DNA of 38,542 nt from positions 1,074,860 to 1,113,401 of the forward strand of contig WELB01000001.1 of assembly GCA_009602725.1 (NCBI GenBank), given 5' to 3'. Shown one piece after another: positions 13,601 to 23,036 of this stretch. Each line of letters starts with the position of its first letter. Positions within the stretch are counted from its first letter, which is position 1. The notes below the pieces were generated by a model, which was not told where the DNA came from, searched no databases, and saw nothing but the letters and a program-made list of their open reading frames with translations. Position numbers and translations under genes: made by a program. The stretch comes from Spirogloea muscicola. Lineage: Eukaryota > Streptophyta > Zygnematophyceae > Spirogloeales > Spirogloeaceae.

Positions 13601-16506
13601 GGGTCCTGCAGAAGGTGCACAGCACTCTCTGCTGTTTGGTTGGAGAAGCCTTCTGCTGAGCAGTGATTGTCGATTCATTATCTATTTTAAAAGACATGGC
13701 TTCATAATGGGGACATTTGCATGTCGGTAGACTCTATGTCAGTATGCTATTTCCTGCTAGACCTGAGTCTGACAGCACACTGTGTTGGTGTGCCTTTACT
13801 GCTGAGGCAGGTGATGAAGAAGCTGTTTGCCTTGCTTCTTGCTGAGATGCGAAAGCTTGGAGCTACCATTGTCTTTGCGGACTTCTCACGGATCATCATA
13901 TATACAGGAAAGCACACCAAGTCTGCAGCTGAGGGCTACTGCCAGTACCTTCTCCAAACATTGGCTTCCAGGTTTGACTGCTGTCCTACCATGGTCATGA
14001 TGGGAAAAGGCCAGATCTGGCAGTTTCTAGTCACATGCACTGCGCCCCACTCCTTGCCTCTTTCATGCATGCTTACTTGAGTTGCTACTTTATTGTTTGA
14101 TTTCTGCCGGTCTGTTAATCTGCGTCATCTGGTGCTTGTCTCAGAGAATTATTTGAGTTTGTGACACTTGTACCACAACAGTACTGGCACTCTTTGCTTC
14201 TAATGGATCAGGTATATGCAGCTTCTATATTCATGAAGGCATTTGCTTAGACTGCAGACGCCATCATCGCTCATATGAAAGCTTGGAGGAGCTAATGCAA
14301 ACTCTAACGAATATGTGCAATGCCCCCCCAGTATAATTACGGCGGCATACCGATGAAGCTGGATGATGAGGACAAAGGCCAAAGTGTTGGAGATTGCATG
14401 GAGGACAACAGTCCATCCATTTTGTCCAACTGGAACATTGCCGAGTACCTGCCTCTCGCCACACGAGTAAGAAGTCAGCAAGGGAGCTTTGCTGCAATGG
14501 TGGACCTGACTTACATCCCTGGCAAGAGTTTCAGATTCAGCCATGTGCAGTAGCGCTTGCTGTGCATGGGCTCAACTTTTATGCGTCCTCTCTAAGAGGG
14601 CCACGCAAGTAACACTTCGTCAAATATCCTCGCTGCTCATGTAGGAATACTTTGAGGTTGTCATTGGAGAGTACATATATTTGCCGTGGAAGCACGCCCG
14701 CAGAAAAGCAGCTGAAAGAGCTGCTGCGTGGGACAGTGGTGATCCACCCGCCACAGCTGTTGCAGCTACAGAGATGGAAAAGGATGCCTCCGACTATCTG
14801 CAGACTCAGGTATGACAGCTCCGTGGGATGATCAGATTGTCATTGAGTTATTGAAATAGTGGCTGAATTGAACCTGTCTTTGACTGTTACTTGTCCCGCG
14901 GAATACGATCTCCTACTTGCACTGAATGTGCACGTCATTGCTGGCCAGTTGATGTGGGGATGCGGCCGAGGCTCCCAAGATGATGTGCACGTAGTACCAA
15001 ACCACAGTTCATTGAAGCGTGACGGTGGGCTGAGTGTGGCATGGTGCAGGTCGCGACATATTTCACAGGGAAGATGCTGAGGATTGTGCACAACATACAG
15101 AACTTTGTGTCTGCCAACAAAGGGGGTGATGTGGGTGACCCCAAAGCCGCTGCTGCTTGGAAGTTCCCCAAGCTCGCTGGGTCGCATCTAGAACTCCGCA
15201 ACCCAGCATTGGAGTTCATCAAGTCCATCTGCACAGTCATGTCGATTGACGAGGCTGTGTCCTACCAAGTGATGGTACGCGTGCTGCTGGCTTTATTTAT
15301 AAAAGAATTGAGATACTACCGAGCTTCTCGTCATACATCAAGCTGGTGGTCAGGCAAAGCATCAGTCCTGCAAGTACTGCAATGTGAGGGCAAGTGACAG
15401 GCATAATGGGCAGCCTTCACTCTCAAGGGAGGCACTCATACCCATCGCAGGTGATGAGACGGAACCTGCTGAAATTGATACACGTGCGGGAGTTCGCCGA
15501 GGAAGCCGTTTTTAGGAACCCGTGCCTCTCCTTCACACTGCCAAATGTCATCTGCAGGTAAGAGCATCCCAGCTCGATACGTCTTCACTAGCTCATGTGT
15601 AATGTATGTAATAGCACGGTGCGGTGATGTCCACACTCCCTTAAGTTTCAAGTTCGCCTTCGTCTTGCACTATAGCAACTCCTGATGCAGTTGCATACTG
15701 AGAGCCAACACCTTGAATGCCTGACAGCTATTGAAATGCCCAATCATTGTGCACTCTCGCAAATCCTACATTCAATCTGCATACTAAGCAGACACCTTGA
15801 CATTGATGCTCAACAGCTATTGCAATGACTGTCAAGATCTGGACCTCTGTCGAGACCCGTTGCTTCTGAGCAAGCAGTGGAAGTGCGCCGTGCCACAGTG
15901 TGGCCAGCCGTATAATCGGGAATGGATTGAGAATGCACTACTTCAAGTGAGGAACAGCATCTCAACCCAGCAACTAATAGCAACAATGGAAAACGTATGC
16001 ACTAGCAAGGGACAATGTGTGGCAGCCTCTGATAGTTGCTGCATACGTTGTTCTTCACCATGTGTTGCAGATTGTGCGACAGCGGTGCCGCCTCTTCCAG
16101 CTGCAGGACCTGCGATGCACCAAGTGCCGACAGGTGACCCACAGCCACATTTTCTTGATCTCACTGTGGAAGAGCAACAAATGACAGGCCTGCACTGTAG
16201 CTGAATATCAATACGCATTCTCCCTCCAGCAAGGTGCAATGCAGTCAACTCACGAACTTTGAGCAGGAGCAGCAAGGCTTATGGCAGAGCTCCTCATGCT
16301 GACTGCTCCTTACGAGCCCTTCTGTTGCGGCGCAGGTCAAGTCCGCCCACCTGGCTGATCAGTGCAGGTGCGCAGGTGCCTTTGAATGTACCGAGGCCCC
16401 TGACGCATTCCGCCAGCGGCTCAAGGTGTTCGCAAACATTGCGGCTTTCCACGGCTTTGAGCTGCTCCTGGAGTGTGTCCAATGGCTGCTGCAGACGAGC
16501 CCTTAA
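590..16506 (+). CDS. POLE: DNA polymerase epsilon catalytic subunit (51 exons)
   Basis: Large subunit of the leading-strand replicative polymerase, a nuclear family B enzyme with 3'-5' proofreading. Joining 51 exons (listed in the three regional entries) gives one open frame of 2,226 codons plus TAA at 16504-16506, the usual length for this family. Exonuclease motifs [17 protein letters not shown] and [13 protein letters not shown], polymerase motifs [18 protein letters not shown] and DTDGIW, and two C-terminal zinc modules are all present with their key acidic residues and cysteines, so the gene looks functional. Wording is closer to plant than to animal Pol epsilon. The start is uncertain: ATG 590 is the nearest in-frame Met before the conserved [17 protein letters not shown] block, but the frame stays open up to ATG 299 and an upstream exon is possible. 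Introns average under 200 bases; those at 1280-1692 and 8432-8747 exceed 300 and hold nothing I recognise. Confidence 0.96.
4971..9383 (+). other. POLE: Pol epsilon polymerase-domain exons 15-29
   Basis: Exons read: 4971-5075, 5237-5355, 5558-5702, 5934-6028, 6168-6273, 6568-6647, 6887-7063, 7239-7323, 7516-7596, 7734-7877, 7974-8069, 8231-8431, 8748-8802, 8930-9072, 9172-9383. Motif A ([16 protein letters not shown]) is near residue 578, motif B ([17 protein letters not shown]) spans exons 20-21, and motif C ([10 protein letters not shown]) is near residue 812. [13 protein letters not shown] in exon 16 matches the cysteine cluster that binds an iron-sulfur centre in the Pol epsilon core. The thumb and C-terminal parts of the catalytic half ([32 protein letters not shown]) are intact. 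Confidence 0.93.
9507..16506 (+). other. POLE: Pol epsilon linker, inactive C-terminal half and zinc modules, exons 30-51
   Basis: Exons read: 9507-9779, 10031-10169, 10344-10541, 10697-10771, 10942-11162, 11413-11590, 11723-11787, 11908-12061, 12256-12357, 12507-12590, 12888-12965, 13097-13156, 13303-13614, 13811-13971, 14145-14211, 14332-14466, 14645-14809, 15050-15274, 15451-15557, 15817-15946, 16071-16133, 16336-16506. Exon 30 encodes a charged, low-similarity linker. The rest follows the inactive second polymerase-like half ([44 protein letters not shown]). The end holds CysA (CNDC...WKCAVPQCG) and CysB (CTKC...QCRCAG), the region known to bind the other Pol epsilon subunits. Exon 37 ends on a GC donor at 12062. 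Confidence 0.92.
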
Positions 16507-16519
16507 GACTGGGCCTGGA

Positions 16520-16740
16520 CAAGCCAGCGTGAGTCATAGTACGACGACGTGTGTATGACAAGCTCCGAGTGCCACTCTTGGACAATCCGAGTTGGATCAG
16601 TGGTAGTGCAGGGAACCAGTCCCCTGACCTAGTAGCTCCCGTTCCCTACACATTGCTGGCAACGAGCCCTTCCAGCGCGAGCTTACTTAAGCAAGCATGG
16701 ATCATAGTACAAGACGTGAACATGACAACTCAGTAGTGCC
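16520..16740 (+). repeat. Imperfect duplication behind the Pol epsilon stop
   Basis: Elements around the Pol epsilon stop recur just downstream. ACGAGCCCTT, then CATAGTAC, then (G)ACG(A)CGTG, ATGACAA and AGTGCCAC appear in this order from about 16496 to 16575 and again from about 16661 to 16742, with internal differences. This reads as a degenerate tandem duplication of roughly 165 bases that includes the last four codons of the gene. It lies in the 3' UTR or flank. Confidence 0.45.
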
Positions 16741-16808
16741 ACCCCATCTCAGATTGTCCAAGAGTGCCACTCTTGGACAATCACTCTTGGACAATCTGAG
16801 ATGGGGTG
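16741..16808. repeat. Palindrome / hairpin downstream of Pol epsilon
   Basis: The 26 bases at 16741-16766 are repeated as an exact reverse complement at about 16782-16807. The 15-base spacer carries another copy of the ACTCTTGGACAAT motif, which also occurs at 16574-16586. The RNA could fold into a strong hairpin. It could be a miniature element, or a 3'-end or termination structure about 240 bases after the stop codon. Confidence 0.7.
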
Positions 16809-17970
16809 GTGGCAATGCAAGAGACTGATCTTCTTGCATTCTCTGACCTGACAGCCCTCTCCCTCCCCATAATCGGCTAGATGCTGATACTAATGTGCAA
16901 ATAGCTCCATGTTGGTTACGGCAAGGTGTGTAGCACTATGCACAAATTTAGCAGTTGATATAACTGGCTTATGCGCGTATTCAGATACTTGCATAGGATC
17001 TATCTTAACATGGCTGCGAGGAGGCCTGCACTGCCGAGTCAGGCATAGGTACATCAAAAGCCTCATCTCAGCAGAAGCCGGCACATCAGTACTCAGAGCT
17101 CGTGAAGCAGGTGCAATGCACGCCCCTAAGATTGAGCTGGCACAGATGGCATTGAGAATCTGGTGTTGCCCTGCCTTGACGGTGGTTACCAGTAGCAAAT
17201 CATGGGCAGCACTCGCACTTGCCACTCAGATCCACGGGGGCTCAGGCTGCCAGTCACAAGCCGCCAGAGCTTGTCAGCAGGCCTGGGACTGGACCATGCA
17301 TGTAAGCGGTGGGACAATCAGACCTGTGGAAGTATCCTCAAGCATGTCTGAATGTCACAAGTGCATGGCTGGCACACATGGTGGTCAAAGGAGTTCCAGA
17401 TTTCAGCTGGCGAAATGGGCTCCAGCGTGTGACAGGTGTCATTTCGTCTTCAAGCCTGACATGAGCAGCAAAGCTGACCTACCCTAGCTCTACAAAACTA
17501 GCTCAATGTGTAACTATGTATGAGCCATCGGCCAGGGGCCAACGAGCCAGGTGGAGCCAGCGAGCTCCGTGGCAAAGCTACACCCTACGCTAGCATTTAA
17601 ACAGGCATCCAGAAGTAGGTTGCAACCTGTGGAGTGACCAGGGCCCCCACCTCAGTCTCTCCTGGACGACTGTAGCAAGATTTGCGCACCGCCTGCAAGA
17701 AGCTTGCACAAAGGACAGCTTGGGGACATGTTTGAGGAGGTGCTGACGGGATAGCACAGAAGTCCGTGGCTCCTCTCACTGTGGGCTGCTATCTGACCCC
17801 ACTTCCAATGCCGACTTCCTCCGCCATCTTACCCTGCTTGAATGCAATCACCCACAGTGCCTCCTTGCAGATGCACGCAAGGAAGCCTGCTTCACAAGGC
17901 TCGCAAGCCTGTGCAGAGAACATCATGAACCCTGTTCAAGTCGGACCTGCAAAGCTCGCACCCTTTCCCA
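16809..17970. other. Intergenic stretch between Pol epsilon and the DUF1685 gene
   Basis: The two genes converge here. A 192-codon frame (16909-17487, +) is open but has no recognisable motif, no splice context and no family resemblance, so I treat it as chance. The interval most likely contains the two 3' UTRs. Confidence 0.5.
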
Positions 17971-20696
17971 TCAACCTGCTTGCCGCAGAGTGCAGGCCAC
18001 TGTCTGGGCCCACATTCGGAGGTGCTGCTTCATAGCAGCAGGGTGATTGCTATGGTCCGGTACAATCCACGGCTCTTCCTTGGGGGGCGAGGAGCTCAAC
18101 GAGTCCAATGACTGCCTGCAAAACCTTGGCAGGTCCTCGCTCTGCGTGTCTGAGTATGAAGCATCTCCCTCGCTCTGCACAGACTGATATTGCACAGGAT
18201 AACCCGTTCTCAGTCTTCAATGGTGCCAACCGGTGTCGCAAATCACCGACGCAGGCCAGCGGGACGTACCTCATGACTATAAACAGCTGTTACTACTTGA
18301 GAAGCTAAAGTCATGCAAAACCCACCTTGGCAGGGCTCATAGGGGGGCTGTCAGCGTTTTGCAGCCTTCCTGGAAGCGTTTGCTGACGCAAGATTCGCTG
18401 CTGCACCGTCTCCACAGCTTGGTACAGCCTCAATGCAGGTAGAGTGGAAGCCATCCTTGGGCTGATGACGCTCTGATCAAACTGCACCAGTACCACATAA
18501 CAAGCATGGTCATGGACTGGCAGTGTCCGGACAAGGACTGACTGACTTAGACCTAGGCTGGTGGAAAACTCACATTACCACCTTACCAACTGACGTGTAG
18601 ATTTCGAGTGGAACTGAACCTGTCACCTGTAGCACAAAACCATATGGTAAGGAGCTGTTTGTTAGCTCACGCCTAGGACAGTGAGCAGGAACAGCCTAAG
18701 CGAAAGTGTCATACACAGTGCCTGCAAGTTCCTCTTGCATGAGCCTTGCACAGGATTCTGATCTTCGCCGCCAGCATTCACCTGCAGCAATCATCTGAAG
18801 TGCGACGAACTTGTGACTGTTAAGTGACTAAAGTGACAAGAATGTTCCTAATGCACAAGGCCATAGATGTGTGGACAGGGGTTGAGATTATCATTCCGTG
18901 TGGATTTTGTATGGCTTCAAACGTACCTTGAAACCAAGATCGAAGAACCCGCGCAACTCTTCAATGTCAGCGTCAGTGAGACTCTTGGCTTTCTCAGGAT
19001 ATGCACTTTCCTGCTGCTTCTGAGTGCTTCTACCCATGCAAACATCGGCAGACATACTGCAATAACACCAGCAATGTCATGCAAGCATCAGCAATCTAGA
19101 CAAAGGTCTGCTAGGCTAGAGAGAGGTAGAATGGATAGCTAAGCATGCTGCCAATCATGAGTAGAACAACGTTGGGAAAGGAACACAGAGCTCAGAGATT
19201 ATATAAGGCATTTAGAATATTTAGTGGAATAGTATGTGAAGCCCAGCAGTACATGCATAGCAATACAGGATGCCATGTAATCTATGAAAATTACAGTCAA
19301 AGCATAGCAAGCAGACAAGGCATCATGAGAAGATACATAGAAAGTATGACAATGACAATTATTGGTGCGCTAGCATTGGACTATGGCAGCAAATGTGTCA
19401 ATTCACGACCTAACTTCAACCATTACGAGAACGTCAAAGAGGCATGACCCAAAAATTCCAGGTAGATACGGCAGCTGGAAGAAGGGACATTCCCCGTAAA
19501 TGAAGGACCTGAAGGTGACGACCACCAGATATGACGATTGCATGCAATCAAGAGAATGTAATCACCTTCGTGTTCGGCGAGCCCTGAGAGCTGGTCTGAC
19601 ATGCCGTCGGGAGTCAGAGCCTTGCATCGTGGCCCATCGAACATCCTCTAGGCTCCTTGACAACCTTGGCTTTCTGCCATATCGCTCCTTTCTTTGCCGT
19701 GGCAGAGTTGGGCCGTTACCATCTGGCGCTCTCTGCTCATCTCTTGAAGCTTCGCTTTCCTCGTACTTGTTCTCCTGGTTCTCTGCATGTCACACAAGCC
19801 AAGCCAGACGACATAAGAATATGTTGACAAAGGCAGCGACATTGAAGAACAAAGATTTAGACCACGTTTCATTTCTTCTTGCAATCAAATGATTACCCAT
19901 GCAGACTACGACAGACCAGTGTGGCTAGGCAGCAATGATGTCGATCCATATGGATGAAAACTTGCTGGTCAACAAACACCACATAATATCTGACCTCTTA
20001 CACATAATCATGACAATCATCACTTCCGAGGAAAACTGCTCTAAAATAGGGACGAAGACACACGCAGGCAAAATACGAAGCTCCGGCCAGGTTGTAGCTT
20101 ATTGCACATGCTACTGCATTTGCATACAACAACTTTCAAAGTACTACGACATCAATTTCTTGCACTACAGCATGTGATTTCAAAGTAACGGGCTGACAGC
20201 CGACCTTGTATGGGGGAGAGTACATCCCTGCTTGACTTTGGCCAGGCAACATTGCTGGTGAACCATCCCTCCTCAAGAAGGGTGAGCAGGGTGGGCGATG
20301 GCGTCTTCTTTGAGGAGGACGAAAGGTCCACTTGCACCCTGGGCTCTTTTTCCTCTTCAGAGACTGGCGCTGCTACGTCGAGTCCAAGAGCACTATCAAC
20401 CTGGTGGTCATCAGATGCACCTTGCTGGTCCTCCAAGGCCGCTTGCTCGGTACCGTATTCAGTACTGATTTCAGTTTCTGCCAAGACAGGGGTATCTATG
20501 CTATTTTTCCCCGACAATTCGAGAGATAGCTCATCGCTGTCGTCACGAACGCTGCACATGGCACAGAACATCAGAGAGCATGTCAGAGCATGTCAGAGCG
20601 TGTCTCAAGCATGAGCGACGTCAACCGTCCGCAAGGCTGCCTGAGAAGCATGCGCACGAAGGCCTGCGCCGCACACCTGCTGCTGGTGGCGGACAT
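17971..20696 (-). CDS. DUF1685-family protein (7 exons)
   Basis: Function unknown; DUF1685 is a family of mostly plant proteins. Exons in coding order: 20696-20677, 20551-20205, 19782-19720, 19620-19566 (or from 19647), 19056-18927, 18481-18326, 18183-17971. They join in phase to about 327 codons plus TGA at 17973-17971. Diagnostic pieces are KAKSLTDADIEELRGFFDLG, then STLPALRLYQAV, then HLRMWAQTV with ACTLRQ at the C-terminus, the same order as in plant members (LTDxDLxELxGxxDLGF, LPALxLxxAV, LRxWAQxVAC). The N-terminal half is acidic and serine-rich; TLLTLLEEGWF in exon 2 may match the conserved xLLxLxxxxWF of plant members. Exon 2 could instead end at 20421, which is also in phase. The start ATG at 20696-20694 was chosen because it gives a clean donor and phase; the first two exons are the least certain. 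Introns over 300 bases (18482-18926, 19057-19565, and 19783-20204, which is about 420 bases) hold nothing I recognise. Confidence 0.75.
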
Positions 20697-21080
20697 GCCC
20701 GGGCACGGGACCCTGGGCGCGGGAGGAGCGCGGCCGTGGAAGCACATGGAGGGCGAGGCCCGCACGGAGACGGAGGCTGGCGGCGCAGGGTCAGCGCCCC
20801 GGCGGCGGCGGCGACGCCGGCCACGCGCGTGGCGCGAGCATCGTGCGCTGCGCGCGCCGCGGCGGCGGCGGCGGCGGCGCTGGTCTGAGTCGTCGGGCGA
20901 GAGAGGGCCTGGCGTGGCTGGGGGGTGGTGGGCGGGCGGGCGGGCCAGCGGGAGTGGAGCGGGCGAGGGTGGGGGGAATCCACCGCCGTGTCCGGGAACA
21001 GCACCTTCACCGACGGAGCCGCAGCCGCACCACGAACGGGCGGCGCCGTTGGGAAGTGAGCTCTTGCCTCGCTTGCTTGT
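20697..21080 (-). promoter_or_regulatory. GC-rich, CGG-repeat promoter/5' region of the DUF1685 gene
   Basis: Strongly GC-rich, with CGG runs at 20801-20819 and 20859-20879 and a GGGCGGGCGGGC tract near 20931. It sits immediately upstream of the proposed start of the minus-strand DUF1685 gene and resembles the CCG-rich flank at 1-330 upstream of Pol epsilon. Long open frames on both strands here come from triplet bias. Probable promoter and 5' UTR; no specific factor site is claimed. Confidence 0.4.
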
Positions 21081-21173
21081 TTGTGCCTTTCAGCTTTTCG
21101 GCCCCTTTGGGACCTTCTCGTCAATCCTTGTCCGGCTGGCTTCTCCACAGCCAGTGCCGTAGATGAAGAAGCA

Positions 21174-21569
21174 AGCGCGGCCAGATGGACTGGTGGCTGG
21201 GAGAGGCCAGCCCAAAAGGAATGGACAAGGACAGAAGAATCCTGGTGCTAAGTACTAAGACAGCAGCAAGGGGACTCTCAGTAACCTCTAGTCTGAAGAT
21301 GCAAGTCCGAATAGTAGGTTGGAAGGGTCTTCTCTGTCCATTCCTTTTGGAGAAGTGGCACTCCCAATGGGGGCAAGGGCTGCGAAAAGCCAGCCCAAAA
21401 AGAATTCACAAAGGTTCAGAGGGGCCTAAGAGCGGTGAGCAGCTACAAAGGGGCCTGAGGATGCTATGGTAAAACAGGGGGAGGATGGATCACTCAGTAA
21501 GTACGAGTGAGGAGCCTCAGATCCGATTTGGGCTGGCTTCTCCCAGCCACCAGTCAATCTGGCCGCGCT
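21174..21569. mobile_element. ~396-bp element with 41-bp terminal inverted repeats
   Basis: Bases 21174-21214 recur as a reverse complement at 21529-21569 with two mismatches in 41. A second, inner inverted pair (16 bases, CCAAAAGGAATGGACA) lies at about 21212-21227 and 21335-21350. The interior contains repeat copy A. The ends carry the GGGCTGG/CCAGCC hairpin motif. The size and ends resemble a miniature inverted-repeat element or a fold-back derivative of the local repeat family. I could not define a target-site duplication. Confidence 0.55.
21352..21526 (-). repeat. Long repeat, copy A
   Basis: About 175 bases running from GAAGTGGCACTCCCAATGGG to GAGCCTCAGATCCGA, shared almost exactly with copies B and C. 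It includes a GGGCTG...CAGCCC hairpin at 21377-21396. Read on the minus strand, 21526-21494 encodes SDLRLLTRTY-stop, the end of the unknown element ORF, so the repeat is the 3' end plus downstream region of that element in antisense orientation. Confidence 0.8.
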
Positions 21570-21629
21570 TTCCTTTCACAGCCCCAGCCCCCCTTTTTCT
21601 TTTTGGAAGAGCCACTTTCCCTCACTTTC

Positions 21630-21682
21630 TTTTTGGGCTGGCTTTTCGCAGCCCTTGCCCCCAGTGGGAGTGCCACTTCTTC
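21630..21682 (+). repeat. Partial copy of the long repeat, opposite orientation
   Basis: About 53 bases match the first part of copies A-C as a reverse complement, including the GGGCTGGCTTTTCGCAGCCC hairpin at 21635-21654, with one or two differences. Confidence 0.75.
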
Positions 21683-21699
21683 TCTCGCACTTGGCTGGG

Positions 21700-21880
21700 C
21701 CGCCGGCGGCAGCACGCAACAGCCACCGCCGGACCGAGCTCTGACCCCAACCGACCTAGGAGCCGCTCGACCTGCCATCGACCTTGCTCCACACCGCCGC
21801 CGGCGCCGGCGACGGCGCCGGCGGGGTGGGACCCAACCGGCCGCTTCGCCGGCGACGGCGGAGCCCGTCATTGACGGCTG
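21700..21880. other. GC-rich block with CGCCGGCG palindromes inside the repeat cluster
   Basis: A GC-rich block with overlapping CCGCCGGCG/GCCGGC palindromes, densest at about 21795-21835, sits between repeat copies. It differs in composition from the A/T-containing repeats on both sides. I see no supported gene; frames on both strands are long because stop codons are rare at this GC content. Confidence 0.4.
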
Positions 21881-22053
21881 TTCGGCTCCTGCTCCCCCCT
21901 TTTGTTTTCACAGCCGATTCTTTCATATCAGCAGCCGCTTTCTTTTTTTTTGTTTTGTTAGAGTAACCGCGGCCAGATTACTGGAGGCTGGGAGAGAAAA
22001 GAAAGAGCGCGCCCATTGAGGATATGGGCTGGAACAGCCAGCCCAAAAAAGAA

Positions 22054-22175
22054 GAAGTGGCACTCCCAATGGGGGCAAGGGCTGCGAAAAGCCAGCCCAA
22101 AAAGAATTCACAAAGGTTCAGAGGGGCCTAAGAGCGGTGAGCAGCTACAAAGGGGCCTGAGGATGCTATGGTAAA
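22054..22175 (-). repeat. Long repeat, copy B (truncated)
   Basis: Matches copy A for about 122 bases from GAAGTGGCACTCCC through GGATGCTATGGTAAA and then diverges, so it lacks the ORF-end part. A GGGCTG...CAGCCC hairpin lies at 22079-22098. A perfect 7-bp-stem hairpin (GGGCTGG, 5-base loop, CCAGCCC) sits just upstream at 22026-22044. Confidence 0.8.
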
Positions 22176-22201
22176 GCTGCTATGGCACCTTCGTGCCGGA
22201 A

Positions 22202-22372
22202 GAAGTGGCACTCCCAATGGGGGCAAGGGCTGCGAAAAGCCAGCCCAAAAAGAATTCACAAGGTTCAGAGGGGCCTAAGTGCGGTGAGCAGCTACAAAGG
22301 GGCCTGAGGATGCAATGGTAAAACAGGGGGAGGATGGATCACTCAATAAGTACGAGTGAGGAGCCTCAGAGC
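22202..22372 (-). repeat. Long repeat, copy C
   Basis: Near-identical to copy A over about 171 bases, with a one-base deletion (CACAAGG for CACAAAGG) and a few substitutions. On the minus strand 22372-22343 still reads ALRLLTRTY-stop. Its start only 27 bases after the end of copy B suggests tandem or nested insertion. Confidence 0.8.
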
Positions 22373-22539
22373 CCTAGCTGCTGTCTCTGGCTCTGTCCAG
22401 GGGACCCACTTCCAGGACCCTAGCATCTCTGACCTGCGGCTGCTCAGCAGGAATTACTGAGCCATTCGTAGCTGCTTTGTTTCTTCTTGTGCTTGTTTTT
22501 CTTAGCACTTCCCCTGGCTCCCTTCTCGTACTTTGTCCA

Positions 22540-22592
22540 TTCTTTTTTGGGCTGGCTGTTCCAGCCCCTATCCTCTATGGGGCGCTCTTTGG
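22540..22592 (+). repeat. Hairpin module GGGCTGG...CCAGCCC followed by CTATGGGGCGCTCTTT
   Basis: TCCATTCTTTTTTGGGCTGG, then a 5-base loop, then CCAGCCCC and CCTCTATGGGGCGCTCTTT. The stem at 22549-22567 is perfect (7 bp). The same arrangement recurs at 22798-22853 and 28470-28535, and in altered order or orientation at 21997-22044, 23037-23120 and 23200-23240; 23342-23366 has only the CTATGGGCGAGCACTTTCTT half. It is the recurring unit that flanks the ORF tails. Confidence 0.75.
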
Positions 22593-22603
22593 CTCATGCG
22601 GTC

Positions 22604-22711
22604 CACGCGCGGGCTGGCCGTGCTATGGCTGCTGCTTCCGGGTCTCGGCAAAGTGCCGCTTCTCCTGCTCCGAGTTACTCTGATCTGCTGTTGCTCACAC
22701 GTGGATACTGA
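22604..22711 (+). pseudogene. 36-codon C-terminal tail of an unknown element ORF (copy 1)
   Basis: Encodes H-A-R-AGRAMAA at the start and SDLLLLTRGY-stop at the end; 35 residues plus TGA. It has exactly the same length as the tails at 22992-22885 (-) and 28048-28155 (+), and shares the H..AGRA.AA and SDL..LTR.Y blocks while the middle varies. It begins just after one hairpin module and is followed by another, so the copy is cut off at its 5' end. No complete parent gene is in this window. Confidence 0.7.
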
Positions 22712-22797
22712 GCAGCCATCTGCATCTCCCTCTGCACCATCTTGCACTTTGTAGTGTAGTCCTTTTTCAGCACCTCTTTCTTTGGCTTTGAACATTG

Positions 22798-22853
22798 TCC
22801 ATTCTTTTTGGGTTGGCTTTGCCAGCCCCTCTTCTCTATGGGCGAGCTCTCTC
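22798..22853 (+). repeat. Hairpin module, second clear copy
   Basis: TCCATTCTTTTTGGGTTGGC and then TTTGCCAGCCCC followed by TTCTCTATGGGCGAGCTCT, the same order of parts as at 22540-22592. One base in the left stem (GGGTTGG) breaks perfect pairing. It lies about 90 bases after the stop of tail copy 1, where the 3' end of the element would be expected. Confidence 0.7.
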
Positions 22854-22854
22854 T

Positions 22855-22917
22855 CTATGGTAAAACAGGGGGAGGATGGACCACTCAGTAATTACGAGTG
22901 AGGAGCCTCAGATCCGA
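22855..22917 (-). repeat. Partial copy D of the long repeat
   Basis: Shares the last ~63 bases of copies A and C (CTATGGTAAAACAGGGGGAG through GAGCCTCAGATCCGA) with about two substitutions, and continues directly into the minus-strand ORF tail ending at 22885. This is the copy that shows the ~180-bp repeat and the ORF end belong to one unit. Confidence 0.75.
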
Positions 22918-22992
22918 CAGACTAGCTGCCGGGAAGCTATCACCCTGACGAAAGCCAGAGCCCGCAGCGAGAGCACGGCCAGCTCGCAGATG
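22885..22992 (-). pseudogene. 36-codon C-terminal tail of an unknown element ORF (copy 2)
   Basis: The minus strand reads H-L-R-AGRALAAG at the start and SDLRLLTRNY-stop at the end, again 35 residues plus TGA. The conserved blocks sit at the same positions as in the tails at 22604-22711 and 28048-28155, without insertions or deletions. Upstream on its own strand it runs into the TTCTTTTTTGGG edge of a hairpin-type module, so this copy is also truncated. Confidence 0.7.
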
Positions 22993-23036
22993 CCCAAAAA
23001 AGAATGAGCAGAGTACAAGAAGCCCAAGAAGAAGGG

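Noticed and set aside
16590-16660. tRNA-like A-box (GGATCAGTGGTAGTGC)
   Set aside because: No matching B-box with the right spacing, and no acceptor stem could be paired.
16909-17487. 192-codon plus-strand frame
   Set aside because: No motif, no family resemblance and no splice context; it lies between two convergent 3' ends and is probably chance.
20590-21162. 190-codon and overlapping frames on both strands in the GC-rich block
   Set aside because: Arg/Ala/Pro-rich translations are explained by CGG repeats and scarce stop codons; the block is better read as the 5' flank of the DUF1685 gene.
21554-21871. Minus-strand frame with poly-arginine, considered as a DNA-binding protein
   Set aside because: The arginine run is a reading of GCCGGCG repeats inside the repeat cluster; no start context and no conserved domain.
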